Shown piece by piece: positions 1 to 8,326 of a DNA stretch of 32,378 nt. The stretch lies in IMG/VR virus record IMGVR_UViG_3300037584_005224, positions 1-32,378 of that record; one strand, written 5' to 3'. The stretch's first letter is position 1. Every line of letters starts with the position of its first letter. The translations under genes and the position numbers were made by a program. The notes beneath the pieces are model-generated. The model ran no database searches. It saw only the letters and a list, made by a program, of their open reading frames with translations, and was not told where the DNA came from. The DNA is from a virus.

Positions 1-1
1 C

Positions 2-43
2 CCTGCTGCTGAAGCAACCGCTGCAATTTTAAGAATAGCATAG
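2..43 (+). CDS. 3' end of an upstream gene (partial)
   Basis: Reading frame 2 is open from the window edge to a TAG at 41-43 and encodes the last 13 residues, PAAEATAAILRIA. The other two frames close earlier. The stop sits directly against the ribosome-binding site of the next gene, as expected in a tight plus-strand structural operon. Too little is present to name the product; a structural protein is a guess from context. Confidence 0.5.
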   Translation, partial: PAAEATAAILRIA

Positions 44-53
44 GAGATAAATT

Positions 54-1184
54 ATGACTACCCCACTTGCAGGATGGGGGCGGTCAACCTGGAACAATGC
101 TGCTTGGAACCAAGGTGGTACTGTTGATGCCACAGGTGTTGGCCTCACCTCCAGTGTCAATGATGTTGGTTTAGTATTAGACTTTGATATTACTCTTACA
201 GGAGTAAGTGCTACCACAAGTACGACTATTCAAATTAGAGAAGGGTGGAATCGAGGCTTAAATGTCAGTGATGCCAATCTTTCTAGTTTTGGTTGGAATA
301 ATGGTGCATGGGGTAATGGTGATAATACTGTTTCCGTAACTGGTACTGGTCTTACTTCTTCTTTAGGAGAGGAAACTGTTACTGGTACAGGAGCAGTAAC
401 ACTTCCAAGTGTTTCATTAACAAGCAGCACAGGAACTGCTATTGCAACTGGAATTGCAAATGCATCAGCAACAGGTAATGCATTAACAACTTCTTTAGGT
501 ACTGAGACAGTTGCTACTGATCAAAATATATCCGTAACTGGTATAGCAATGACTTCATCACTAGGTGATGAATCAAGCTCAGTTACAAAAACGACTGGTT
601 GGAACAGAGATCACGACATTAATACAGGTGCTTCTATTGGTTGGGGTGAGCAACAATGGGGTGCTACAGGCTTATCTCAAGCTCTGACAGGACAAGCATT
701 AACAACATCTTTAGGAACTGGAACATTTGTCACTGATCAAAATATATCTGTTACAGGCAATGCAACTACTTCGGCTATAGGAACATTTGCAATATCGGGT
801 GATTCACAAGTCACTGTTGTTGCAGCTAGCGAACCCGAGCTTGATATTTCTATAGGAACTGCAGTATCAAGTATAGGAAAAACAGCATTTCCTAGTGGTA
901 ATCAATTAACAACTTCTTTAGGGACTGTTTTAACATCTATTGAAATAACAGGTCTTGGTACGACTTTATCACTAGGTGAAGAAACACAAGAAACAAGCTA
1001 CGAAGCACCTTCAGTTGAAATTACAAGTGCAATAGGTACTCCTACAGTTAGTGTAAGTGCAGACTTTACACCTACTGGAGTTTCTGCTACAAGTAGTACA
1101 GGTAATCTACAAGGAACCTTCTGGTCTGAAGTAGATGACTCAAACAGCGCAATAAGTTGGACAGAAGTTCATAAAGCTGCATAA
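54..1184 (+). CDS. Repetitive phage structural / tail-fibre-like protein
   Basis: This 376-residue protein is built from degenerate repeats of the type TG-x-LTTSLGT interleaved with Trp/Asn/Gly-rich segments such as GWNNGAWGNG near the N-terminus and GWGEQQWG near residues 195-203. The Ser/Thr/Gly/Val-rich, low-lysine composition suggests a beta-structured, solvent-exposed virion component, but no enzyme motif is visible. The ATG follows an AGGAG at 42-46 with a 7-base spacer. It heads a plus-strand set with the S74 fibre and glycine-rich protein, so a tail-tip or fibre-associated role is likely. I recognise this style of repetitive protein from marine phages but cannot assign a function. Confidence 0.75.
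   Translation: MTTPLAGWGRSTWNNAAWNQGGTVDATGVGLTSSVNDVGLVLDFDITLTGVSATTSTTIQIREGWNRGLNVSDANLSSFGWNNGAWGNGDNTVSVTGTGLTSSLGEETVTGTGAVTLPSVSLTSSTGTAIATGIANASATGNALTTSLGTETVATDQNISVTGIAMTSSLGDESSSVTKTTGWNRDHDINTGASIGWGEQQWGATGLSQALTGQALTTSLGTGTFVTDQNISVTGNATTSAIGTFAISGDSQVTVVAASEPELDISIGTAVSSIGKTAFPSGNQLTTSLGTVLTSIEITGLGTTLSLGEETQETSYEAPSVEITSAIGTPTVSVSADFTPTGVSATSSTGNLQGTFWSEVDDSNSAISWTEVHKAA
480..757 (+). repeat. Imperfect 62-bp direct repeat inside the repetitive structural gene
   Basis: Positions 480-541 and 696-757 align without gaps and share long identical runs, including ACTGATCAAAATATATC. The copies are 216 bp (72 codons) apart. Both encode ALTTSLGT followed by a TDQNISVTG segment, so the protein repeats arose at least partly by recent DNA duplication. 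Confidence 0.8.
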
Positions 1185-1238
1185 AAGTTTTGACAAACTT
1201 TCAAATAATAATTAAAACTTTAAATAGGAGATAAAACA

Positions 1239-2546
1239 ATGTCGTCAACATATTCAACGAGTTTGAGAATAGAGCTTCAAGGTTCGGGAGAGAATTCTGG
1301 AACTTGGGGAACTATTACGAACAACAATTTTTCACAATCTTTAGAATTTGCCATAGCTGGAGTAACTAATGTTGCATGCGGTGATGCTGCAGTAACAACA
1401 CTTACAAACGCTGATGGTCCGCAATCACAAGCTAATAACCAAGCAAGAAATGCTCACATAAGATTAACGGGTGCACATGGTGCAGTAAGAATAGCACAAT
1501 TCCCAGCTACTCAAAAAGTTTATTTAATTACTAACGCAACAACTGATTCAGGATCTTCAGGACCTTACGCTATGACTGTAAGACTAGGGGCTTCTGGCAA
1601 CACATTATCTATTGCAAATGGCGCTACTAGATTAGTAGCTACTGATGGCACAAACTGGTATGATGTTTTTGCTGCTGGTGGTCAATATGGTGGTTCTTTT
1701 TTAGCTGATGGTACAGTAGATGTTAATGGTAAAGAATTAATATTAGATGCTGATGCTGATACAAGTTTAACAGCGGACACAGATGATCAAATAGATGTTA
1801 AAATGGCAAATATAGATGTCGCTAATTTAACTACTCAAAACTCTGGTGACTTAGTTATAACTACAGCAGTTCAAGATAAAGATTTTGTTATCAAAGGAGA
1901 TGATGGCGGATCAGGTATAACTGCTTTGACTTTAGATATGTCAGATGCAGGAAAAGCTACATTTAATGGTGTAGTAGATGCTGATGCAGGTGTTACTATT
2001 GATAATATTACAATTGATGGCACAGAGATAGATTTATCATCTGGCGATTTAACTTTAGACGTTGCAGGTGATATTGTATTAGATGCGGATGGTGGAGATG
2101 TTAAAATTTCTGATGATGGTACGCATGTAGGATCTTTGACAAACTCTTCTTCTGATTTTGTAATCCAATCAATAGTTCAAGATAAAGATATTATTTTTAA
2201 AGGTGATGATAATGGGTCTACCATTACAGCCTTAACTTTGGATATGTCAGGTGCTGGTGCAGCAACATTTAATAATGACGTAACAGCTTTTTCTGATGAA
2301 AGGTTAAAAACAGATATTAAAACAATTGAAGATGCTTTAGAAAAAGTTTCTAAAATGCGTGGTGTAACTTTTAAAAGAGACGGTGTTGATGGCACAGGTG
2401 TTATCGCACAAGAAGTACAACCACATCTACCTGAAGTCATACACGATAAACAAGAGTATTTATCTGTTGCATATGGTAATATGGTTGGTATTTTAATTGA
2501 AGCAATCAAAGAGTTAAAAACAAAAGTAGATAAAATAGGAGGTTAA
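1239..2546 (+). CDS. Tail fibre/spike with C-terminal S74 peptidase (intramolecular chaperone)
   Basis: This 435-residue protein ends in a self-cleaving intramolecular chaperone (ICA, peptidase S74) domain, which assists trimerisation of phage fibres and then cuts itself off. The Ser-Lys dyad motif SDERLK is present (Ser352, Lys357), followed by GVIAQEVQPHLPEVI and a C-terminal helix. Cleavage before Ser352 would leave a mature fibre of about 351 residues. The N-terminal 100 residues probably attach to the virion, and residues 150-345 are Asp/Thr/Gly-rich beta repeats. An AGGAG lies just upstream of the ATG. It sits between the repetitive structural gene and a glycine-rich adhesin-like gene, consistent with the receptor-binding module. 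Confidence 0.88.
   Translation: MSSTYSTSLRIELQGSGENSGTWGTITNNNFSQSLEFAIAGVTNVACGDAAVTTLTNADGPQSQANNQARNAHIRLTGAHGAVRIAQFPATQKVYLITNATTDSGSSGPYAMTVRLGASGNTLSIANGATRLVATDGTNWYDVFAAGGQYGGSFLADGTVDVNGKELILDADADTSLTADTDDQIDVKMANIDVANLTTQNSGDLVITTAVQDKDFVIKGDDGGSGITALTLDMSDAGKATFNGVVDADAGVTIDNITIDGTEIDLSSGDLTLDVAGDIVLDADGGDVKISDDGTHVGSLTNSSSDFVIQSIVQDKDIIFKGDDNGSTITALTLDMSGAGAATFNNDVTAFSDERLKTDIKTIEDALEKVSKMRGVTFKRDGVDGTGVIAQEVQPHLPEVIHDKQEYLSVAYGNMVGILIEAIKELKTKVDKIGG
1851..2273 (+). repeat. Duplicated 39-residue module in the S74 fibre
   Basis: Positions 1851-1967 and 2157-2273 encode two 39-residue units that share VQDKD, KGDD, ITALTLDMS and ATFN at matching positions. They sit in the beta-repeat shaft just before the chaperone domain and look like a tandemly expandable fibre module. 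Confidence 0.75.
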
Positions 2547-2548
2547 AC

Positions 2549-3523
2549 GTGTCAATACCAACGTCAGGTGCTTTAACGTTTACTGCTCTTCAAACAGAGT
2601 TTGGTGGAACAAGCCCTATAGGTTTAAGTGAATATTATGCAGGGGGAGGTTTAGTTCCAGCTACAGCTTCTGGAACAAATGGAGCAGTGCCTTCATCTGG
2701 AGCATTAGCAATGTCAAAATTTTATGGCACAGAAAATGTCGTATTTATGGCAGCTACTGGTGGTACTACATCTACCTCTGGTGATTTTAAATTTCATACA
2801 TTTACAAGCAACGGAACTTTTACAATAACAACCGCAGGCAACCAAGGGTATAACTACATAGTTGTAGCTGGAGGAGGCGGTGGAGGTAGTTGTGGCGGAT
2901 CAAATTCAGGTGCTGGTGGTGGCGGAGCTGGTGGTATGCTAGTTGTGACTAATAATTCACCAACCACTGGAGGAGCGGCTATCACAATAGGTGGTGGCGG
3001 ATCTGGAGCTCCAACCGTAGAGACAACTCCAGGCAGTTCAGGAAGCAACTCAACTTTTGCAACAGGATCATTAAACGCAGTAGGTGGTGGTTTTGGTTGT
3101 CCTCACCCACCTCACGCAAGTGGTGGTGGTAGTGGCGGTTCTGGAGGCGGCGGCGGAAATAACGGCGGCGGTGGAAATAACGGCGGCGGATCTGGAACGG
3201 CTGATCAAGGTAACTCAGGTGGTCCTGGAACTTCAGGTTTTGGCGGCGGCGGTGGAGGAAAAGGCGAAGCTGGTAATACTGATGGTAATGGTGCAGGTGG
3301 CGATGGTCAATCTTGGGATGATAGTACAACTTATGCTGGTGGTGGCGGTAGTAGATCTCAGGGCGGAGGAACTGGCGGCGGCGGTAATGGCGGAAACAGC
3401 AACGCAGCTCAAAGCGCTTCATCTAATACTGGCGGTGGCGGTGGCGGCTGTGGAGGCAATTCACCTCACGGCGGCGGTAATGGTGGATCAGGTATCGTTA
3501 AAATTAGATATAAGGTTTCATAA
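2549..3523 (+). CDS. Glycine-rich tail fibre/adhesin-like protein
   Basis: Starts at GTG behind a perfect AGGAGG (2537-2542, 6-base spacer) that lies inside the end of the previous gene, giving strong coupling. The 324-residue protein has an N-terminal head domain (about residues 1-65), a beta segment with HTFTSNGTFTITTAG near residue 90, then about 200 residues dominated by Gly with Asn and Ser, including GGGGGNNGGGGNNGGG. Glycine-rich tracts of this kind form polyglycine sheets in some phage adhesins (for example S16 gp38). Its position after the S74 fibre fits receptor binding. The tract is visibly GC-richer than its neighbours because of GGC/GGT codons. Function is inferred. Confidence 0.75.
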   Translation: MSIPTSGALTFTALQTEFGGTSPIGLSEYYAGGGLVPATASGTNGAVPSSGALAMSKFYGTENVVFMAATGGTTSTSGDFKFHTFTSNGTFTITTAGNQGYNYIVVAGGGGGGSCGGSNSGAGGGGAGGMLVVTNNSPTTGGAAITIGGGGSGAPTVETTPGSSGSNSTFATGSLNAVGGGFGCPHPPHASGGGSGGSGGGGGNNGGGGNNGGGSGTADQGNSGGPGTSGFGGGGGGKGEAGNTDGNGAGGDGQSWDDSTTYAGGGGSRSQGGGTGGGGNGGNSNAAQSASSNTGGGGGGCGGNSPHGGGNGGSGIVKIRYKVS

Positions 3524-4026
3524 TGGCTCATTTTGCAAAACTTGATAGTAATAATATTGTTTTAGCTGTTGAAGTGATTGATAATAAAATTTTAGATCCT
3601 AATAACACAGGAACAGAAACTGAAGAATTAGGCAGACAATGGTTAGAGGATTTTTCTGGACATGCTAATTGGAAACAAACTTCATTTAATACTGGAGGCA
3701 ATACACATGCTTTAGGAGGAACTCCTTTTAGAAAAAATTATGCAAAAGTTGGTGGTACTTATGATGCTGCAAGAGACGCATTTATTCAACCGACCACAGG
3801 TGTTTATCCTCACTTTGCTAGTTGGGTTTTAAATGAAACAACATGTTTATACGAGGCACCAAAAACACAACCAACAGACGCACAAAGAGTTGAACCTACA
3901 TCTGATGCTAGATCTTTAACTGTTTTTTGGAATGAAGAAACTTTAGAATGGAGAGCAACCCCTATAGGAGAAAGTTCCCCTGTTTACAAATTTGACTCTA
4001 CTAATAAAACTTGGTCAGCTGTTTAA
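3523..4026 (+). CDS. Tail-associated marine phage conserved protein
   Basis: This 167-residue protein starts MAHFAKLDSNNIVLAVEVID and has conserved-looking segments FRKNYAKVGGTYDAARDAFI and FASWVLNETTCLYEAP. I recognise this architecture as a small protein commonly found beside tail fibre genes in marine cyanophages and related phages, where its function is unknown. Its start overlaps the previous stop (TAATG). Its stop shares the palindromic TTAA at 4023-4026 with the stop of the convergent minus-strand gene. A tail-fibre accessory or assembly role is inference from position only. Confidence 0.75.
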   Translation: MAHFAKLDSNNIVLAVEVIDNKILDPNNTGTETEELGRQWLEDFSGHANWKQTSFNTGGNTHALGGTPFRKNYAKVGGTYDAARDAFIQPTTGVYPHFASWVLNETTCLYEAPKTQPTDAQRVEPTSDARSLTVFWNEETLEWRATPIGESSPVYKFDSTNKTWSAV

Positions 4027-4346
4027 TTTTTAAGAGTAAAAACAATATCAGTATAATTTTTTGAAAGTATCAAAGACTCTTGTAATATTGCAAATATATT
4101 TTTATTAGTTTCATTTTTAATTTCTGCGCTTTCAGCTGTTAAATCAATTAAGTGTCTAGACCAATCTTTAGTTAAATGTTTTTCATCATTTGTAAAAACT
4201 TCTATTTTTCCGTTAGAAACGTAAGCGGAGGATTTTGGTAATATGCATATCGATTTTATGTGTCCGTAGTGAACTAAACAATTAGGAATATTTATTTTTT
4301 TATAACTTAATTTTTTTAAAAAATTTAACAAATCAATATTTTTCAT
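4023..4346 (-). CDS. Hypothetical protein, last gene of the accessory operon
   Basis: This 107-residue Lys/Ile/Asn-rich protein has no recognised motif. It contains a short hydrophobic core around VHYGHIKSICILPKSSAYVS that looks beta-structured, and no signal peptide. The ATG overlaps the stop of the upstream oxygenase (ATGA) with no clear Shine-Dalgarno, implying translation by coupling. Very AT-rich. Its stop overlaps that of the convergent tail gene. Confidence 0.65.
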   Translation of the reverse strand: MKNIDLLNFLKKLSYKKINIPNCLVHYGHIKSICILPKSSAYVSNGKIEVFTNDEKHLTKDWSRHLIDLTAESAEIKNETNKNIFAILQESLILSKNYTDIVFTLKN

Positions 4347-5032
4347 AATTTTAATTTAGTAGTAAACGTATTATTTATATCCCCCTTTACAAACGTATTA
4401 AACGCCAAAGATATTCTCTCATCATTATCATTAAATTTTGGCACTTCATGTTCTATATTAGATGAAAATAGGACTAATTGTTTTTTTACTACATTAATAG
4501 AGTGTAAGCTTGAGTTGTAATTGTTAAAAGATTGCGGTTCAATTCTTAAATATGGTGCATTTGGTTTGTCTTTATAAAATGTTATTTTGTCATTTTTTAT
4601 TGTATTAAAATAAAAAACTCCACTTACAATGCTGTTTGCATGATTGTGTATATGATGATATTTACCCTCTGTCGTTTTATTTAGCCATGATTCAGTAATA
4701 TAAATATTAACATTGTTTTTTGGTACAAAAACATTTTTAAAATAATCTATTAAAGAATTATTAATAAAGTTTTTAACATTTGTTAAAGCAAGATTTTCTA
4801 GCACATTATTGTTATTAGAAATTAAATTGGAATGATTTTTATTATATGTTGCACTGTTAATAAAATCTTTTTCAATTTGTGTAAATGAGTTTTCATATTT
4901 GTAAATACCTATTGGATCAGCAAATAAAATCTTTATTTTTTCAAATTTGTTTTCTTTATCGTGTAAAGAATTAGAAATGTCATTTAATTTAATATTTAAT
5001 TGATCATAATGATCAAAAAGATTTTTTTTCAT
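4343..5032 (-). CDS. Putative Fe(II)/2OG-dependent oxygenase (PF13759-like)
   Basis: The 229-residue protein carries the pattern of the putative 2OG-Fe(II) oxygenase family PF13759. A His-rich metal site HHIHNHANS (His129 and His131) is followed by SGVFYF, then a distal His195 in EHEVP and Arg206 in DERISLAFN, the usual position of the 2OG-carboxylate-binding arginine. Such enzymes use Fe(II), O2 and 2-oxoglutarate to hydroxylate or otherwise oxidise a substrate; the substrate here is unknown. The N-terminal 100 residues are Asn/Lys-rich and helical. The start overlaps the previous stop (ATGA). Visibly AT-richer than the structural genes, suggesting a different origin. Confidence 0.78.
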   Translation of the reverse strand: MKKNLFDHYDQLNIKLNDISNSLHDKENKFEKIKILFADPIGIYKYENSFTQIEKDFINSATYNKNHSNLISNNNNVLENLALTNVKNFINNSLIDYFKNVFVPKNNVNIYITESWLNKTTEGKYHHIHNHANSIVSGVFYFNTIKNDKITFYKDKPNAPYLRIEPQSFNNYNSSLHSINVVKKQLVLFSSNIEHEVPKFNDNDERISLAFNTFVKGDINNTFTTKLKL

Positions 5033-5664
5033 TTCAAGTATACGTTAAATGATAATGATCTTCTTTCAACATTTTGTGTTCTAAAAGGATATACAGTATG
5101 AGGCACCCAGGAAGGAAAAAGAAAAAAATCTCCTACTTGTGGTAAATATTCAAACTTATATAAACTCAAATTACTAGGTTGATTACAAAACCAACTTATT
5201 CTAGCCGCACTAGGGTAGTGATCCTCTTTAGACATTTCTTCTGAAAGGTCAGGCATTCTTAAATAACAAACACCAGACAATATGCCATCATGTAAATGTG
5301 AAGGGTTAAAGTCTCCAGCCCATTGTGATACTACCCAAGCTGCAGTCATAGTTATGTGTTCATAAGGCTGCTTACCATCTGCAAAACACGCTTGTACTTG
5401 TGGGTCTTCAAGATATTTTTTTACTTGATTAGCAAGGTATAAAGTAAAAGGTTGTGCTTGTTCACTATTAAGCCAGTTATCTGGCATTCTACATTCTTTT
5501 TTTACATTACCCGCTAGGTTGTGTGACCAATCTAATTTTTTTGACAACTCCTTACTGTCTAAAACCTCAGATGCCGTGTCATCTAATAATTTTACAATAT
5601 CTGATGACAAAGATCCTTTCATCATGGACGGACCAAAAGGTCTAAATATTATACTTTCATTCAT
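5029..5664 (-). CDS. Putative Fe(II)/2OG-dependent oxygenase, paralogue of the gene at 13400-14062
   Basis: This 211-residue protein contains WVVSQWAGDFNP followed by SHLHDG (His123, His125), then SGVCYLRMP, FPSWVPHTVYPFR (distal His189) and ERRSLSFN (Arg201/202). This is the double-stranded beta-helix iron and 2OG site of the PF13759-type oxygenases. The gene at 13400-14062 shares the same landmarks in order, including RPFGP at the N-terminus, LAGNV, WVVSQWAGDFNP and KEDHYP, so the two are duplicates. A strong AAGGAG precedes the ATG, which overlaps the upstream stop (ATGA). Substrate unknown. Confidence 0.85.
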   Translation of the reverse strand: MNESIIFRPFGPSMMKGSLSSDIVKLLDDTASEVLDSKELSKKLDWSHNLAGNVKKECRMPDNWLNSEQAQPFTLYLANQVKKYLEDPQVQACFADGKQPYEHITMTAAWVVSQWAGDFNPSHLHDGILSGVCYLRMPDLSEEMSKEDHYPSAARISWFCNQPSNLSLYKFEYLPQVGDFFLFPSWVPHTVYPFRTQNVERRSLSFNVYLK

Positions 5665-6350
5665 ACTGTTCTCCTTAATTCATTTACTGGGTGATAAGGC
5701 GCATATACTTTGTAAAAAAAAGTAATTAAAGTTAATCTATACGTATTATCTGTTACATTTAAGTCAGCCTTGTGTGGATTTGATCCATCAAAAGCTAAGA
5801 TTGAATTAAATTTATTTTTAAACAATGCTATTTCTTCATAGTAAGATCTGTTTTTTTCTAGATATTCATCGTATTTTTCATCGTTTTGTTTTGTAATGTT
5901 AAAATCTTTTGATATTTTAGCTTCCTCTATAGCAGTCTTGTTATCAAAATATTCTTTTCCTTTTATTCTATATAAAGACGTGCCACCTGTATTTTCATGA
6001 TCAGTTAAATATATTATTGCAGTCAGAGGTGTTTGATCTACATGTATCCAACCTTTATTCAAAATACTGCCATCCGCACTTTTAACATCTTTTGGCCTTA
6101 TTAATTGAAAAAAAGAAGACGCCCACCATCTAAATGATTCGTCTGACTTTGTAGTTTCTGATCCATAAATTAAACTCATAATTCTATTTTGAACATAGTT
6201 GTTTAATTCATCATTAAATGTATGTAAGGCAGCCGTTCTACCTCCTGGATAATTTCTATCAGAAAAATCGTATTTACACGACAATCCTAATTCTTTTATC
6301 TTATGCGGTTCTTCAAAAAATTTATCTAAAAAGTAAGTAGGATAATACAT
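5661..6350 (-). CDS. 2OG-Fe(II) oxygenase-like protein (DUF6445-like)
   Basis: The 229-residue protein has a canonical-looking HxD in GWIHVDQTP (His103, Asp105), a beta strand AIIYLTD, a distal His in GSNPHKADL (His193) and Arg205 in YRLTLITFF, matching the iron-ligand and 2OG-arginine layout. The arrangement resembles the DUF6445 branch of oxygenase-like proteins found in phages and marine bacteria; that family name is from memory and less certain than the fold. An AAAGG lies before the ATG, which directly abuts the stop of the upstream gene. Fourth oxygenase-like gene from the distal end of this operon's coupled series would be expected to act on the same pathway, but its substrate is unknown. 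Confidence 0.75.
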   Translation of the reverse strand: MYYPTYFLDKFFEEPHKIKELGLSCKYDFSDRNYPGGRTAALHTFNDELNNYVQNRIMSLIYGSETTKSDESFRWWASSFFQLIRPKDVKSADGSILNKGWIHVDQTPLTAIIYLTDHENTGGTSLYRIKGKEYFDNKTAIEEAKISKDFNITKQNDEKYDEYLEKNRSYYEEIALFKNKFNSILAFDGSNPHKADLNVTDNTYRLTLITFFYKVYAPYHPVNELRRTV

Positions 6351-7037
6351 CTAACCTTTTTTTCTTAAAGGGACAAAATCTATGTGAAACATAGAGAGAT
6401 AATAATCTATATCACCTTTGACTAAATCAGGTAATGTAGGCAATTGTTCTTTAAATTTGTTGTAAGTTTCTTCAACATCTTTGCCTTGATTGTGTTCAAG
6501 TGTTAATAAATACTCTAAAGGCCAAAACCACAACACTTTATGATCTACAAAATGAATATCATTTTTTATCATGTTGATAAAATCTTGTTGTTCCATTTCA
6601 AAGGGCTCTCTATTTCGATAACAATCAAGCAATAAAACATCACAAGAAGATCCAAACATAAATGAATTACTTTCTATTGTGTTAATTTTTTTGTGTAATT
6701 TATTATTATGACTTTCATGATACATAAATATATCTTCATATAAGTCTGCAACAGTGACTTTTTTTACGTGCGATTTATGAACAAGCCAATTTGGTAATGT
6801 TCCTAAATTATATCCGTAAACATTTACATCCCCGTACGCTAAATCAGCCATAGCCATATTTTGAAAACAATTAAAATAAGTAGGGTTTACAGTTCTAGCC
6901 TCTTTACCGTCTATTCTTAAAATCCAATTTAAAGTTTTCTTCTCTTGTAATATCTCAATCTTTCCTGATTTATATTTTTTAAAATTTGGAACTTCAAAAT
7001 CAAACTTTTGTAACAATTTTAAATATTTATTTTTCAT
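6351..7037 (-). CDS. Possible SAM-dependent methyltransferase-fold protein
   Basis: The 228-residue protein shows a plausible Rossmann-type order: a strand and glycine-containing loop VNVYGYNLGTLPNWL (residues 72-86), a second strand with an acidic tip VKKVTVADLYEDIF (91-104), and CDVLLLDCY (132-140) resembling motif IV. This resembles spermidine-synthase-like methyltransferases, but the usual GxGxG is not intact, so the call rests on fold-like pattern only. It overlaps the upstream gene by 11 bases and abuts the downstream oxygenase gene. If real, it would pair methyl transfer with oxidation in the same operon. It could instead be an inactive Rossmann protein. Confidence 0.45.
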   Translation of the reverse strand: MKNKYLKLLQKFDFEVPNFKKYKSGKIEILQEKKTLNWILRIDGKEARTVNPTYFNCFQNMAMADLAYGDVNVYGYNLGTLPNWLVHKSHVKKVTVADLYEDIFMYHESHNNKLHKKINTIESNSFMFGSSCDVLLLDCYRNREPFEMEQQDFINMIKNDIHFVDHKVLWFWPLEYLLTLEHNQGKDVEETYNKFKEQLPTLPDLVKGDIDYYLSMFHIDFVPLRKKG

Positions 7038-7524
7038 TTATTTTCACCACACATATAGATTTTTGGTTTTTAGTATCATTATTTTCATTCGCATAAAAGC
7101 CTAAAAAGTTTACATCTAAACCATTATTAGTTGATAATGAGTCTAAAGAAACATGGCTAATTCCTGTTTCTACATCTCCAAATAAACTAATTAAATTAAA
7201 ATTTTTCCATAAATCATTTTTTTGTAGATTACCATTTTCTCTAACTAAAAAAATTCTATTTTTTAAATCTGTTACTATAAAAGCGGTGGCTTCCTTATTA
7301 TTACCATAATACATATTAGAAAAAATTAAATCATCCTGATAGAAACAACCTTGAAATATTCCATAAATTTCTTCTTTATCTTGTCTTCTTTTGATTTTAT
7401 TCTCTAGTTTACTCACTGGATCTCCGTGAAATATAACATTGTCACTACAAATTTTAATCTCTGTTTTTTCATTTATATTTTTATTTACTCCTATTTTTGG
7501 ATAAGGTTTTAAACCAAAATTCAT
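7027..7524 (-). CDS. Hypothetical protein in the oxygenase operon
   Basis: This 165-residue, AT-rich gene gives a mostly beta-predicted protein with segments EEIYGIFQGCFYQDDLIFS and KEATAFIVTDLKNRIFLV. No catalytic motif, signal peptide or membrane segment is evident. The ATG overlaps the stop of the preceding small gene (ATGA), and its 3' end overlaps the methyltransferase-like gene by 11 bases. Co-translation suggests a shared function with the neighbouring oxygenases. Confidence 0.65.
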   Translation of the reverse strand: MNFGLKPYPKIGVNKNINEKTEIKICSDNVIFHGDPVSKLENKIKRRQDKEEIYGIFQGCFYQDDLIFSNMYYGNNKEATAFIVTDLKNRIFLVRENGNLQKNDLWKNFNLISLFGDVETGISHVSLDSLSTNNGLDVNFLGFYANENNDTKNQKSICVVKINEK

Positions 7525-7700
7525 GTTATAGTTTCCTGAAAATTGTATTGAGTTTTAATTATTTCTTTTGCTAAATTTAGATCACTTTTATTATTTTTTA
7601 TAATAAGGTTTGCTGATTTAAAAACATCATTTTTGTCTAATGTTAATTTTGTTATTTTTTCAATGTTTTCCCAAATTTGTAAATTAAAATACTCTGTCAT
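7521..7700 (-). CDS. Small hypothetical protein (59 aa)
   Basis: I chose the ATG at 7700, which overlaps the stop of the upstream oxygenase as ATGA; the frame is open upstream but that region lies within the oxygenase gene. The product starts MTEYFNLQIWENIEKITKLT and is predicted helical and charged. No family recognised. Confidence 0.6.
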   Translation of the reverse strand: MTEYFNLQIWENIEKITKLTLDKNDVFKSANLIIKNNKSDLNLAKEIIKTQYNFQETIT

Positions 7701-8326
7701 TTCCACATAGGTCCTACAACCCAACCAACTAAACTTTTACGTAAACCTCTAGTAACTTTTGATACTCGGTGTCTCGTCCTAGAATCAAAAAAAACTAAAG
7801 TGCCTTTTGTGCGAGGAGCAGACATGATACCACCTAAAGGATCCTCTATTTGTAACTCACCTCCATCATATTCATCTGGATTAGTTAACTGTAATACAAA
7901 AGAAAGTTTTCTTACAAGGTCACTACTTTTAACTATGTGATCCTGAACAAGAGAATCAATATTATACGAACGATCAATTGATAAAGGTTTGTATTGTATT
8001 TCTATGCCACCATCTGAATGCCAATGATAGTAGCTCCCCTCACCATAATGAGTATATTGCATACACTCATGATCCATTCTTTGTAAATCATAATTAAAAT
8101 TTGTTCTGTTAGCTAACATTATGTAATGCCATAACAAACCTGCGCTCCAATGTGAGCTTTCAATCCAGGCATTTTTAGATTTTCTGTATTCGTGTTTTTC
8201 TTCACCTTTCTCATTTATTTTTGATGATACCAATCTGTCATCAAAATTAAGTGATAGATCCTCAGATAAAATTTCAACAAGTTGATCAGGCATTTGAGTG
8301 TTATACCAAAGTAATTGATGTGCCAT
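7697..8326 (-). CDS. 2OG-Fe(II) oxygenase, PKHD-hydroxylase-like (2OG-FeII_Oxy_3)
   Basis: This is the clearest oxygenase of the set. The 209-residue protein has YYHWHSDGG (His103, Asp105), LSFVLQLTNP and YDGGELQIEDP (151-162), FFDSRTRHRVSKV (distal His186) and GLRKSLVGWV (Arg196). The order and spacing match the prolyl-4-hydroxylase-like PKHD hydroxylases (PiuC-type), which use Fe(II) and 2OG. It is the first gene of the minus operon that runs down to 4023, with a GGAAAG about 8 bases before the ATG. It looks less AT-rich than the genes downstream of it. Close relatives are common in marine cyanophages; substrates are unresolved there too. Confidence 0.92.
   Translation of the reverse strand: MAHQLLWYNTQMPDQLVEILSEDLSLNFDDRLVSSKINEKGEEKHEYRKSKNAWIESSHWSAGLLWHYIMLANRTNFNYDLQRMDHECMQYTHYGEGSYYHWHSDGGIEIQYKPLSIDRSYNIDSLVQDHIVKSSDLVRKLSFVLQLTNPDEYDGGELQIEDPLGGIMSAPRTKGTLVFFDSRTRHRVSKVTRGLRKSLVGWVVGPMWK

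Noticed and set aside
2982-3422. Minus-strand open frame of His/Arg/Leu-rich sequence over the glycine-rich gene
   Set aside because: Complement of the same glycine codon tract; composition explained by the repeats.
3084-3545. Long open frame in the +3 frame over the glycine-rich gene, coding a Val/Ala/Leu-rich protein
   Set aside because: It is the shifted reading of GGT/GGC glycine codons; repetitive, no ribosome-binding site, and fully inside a well-supported gene.
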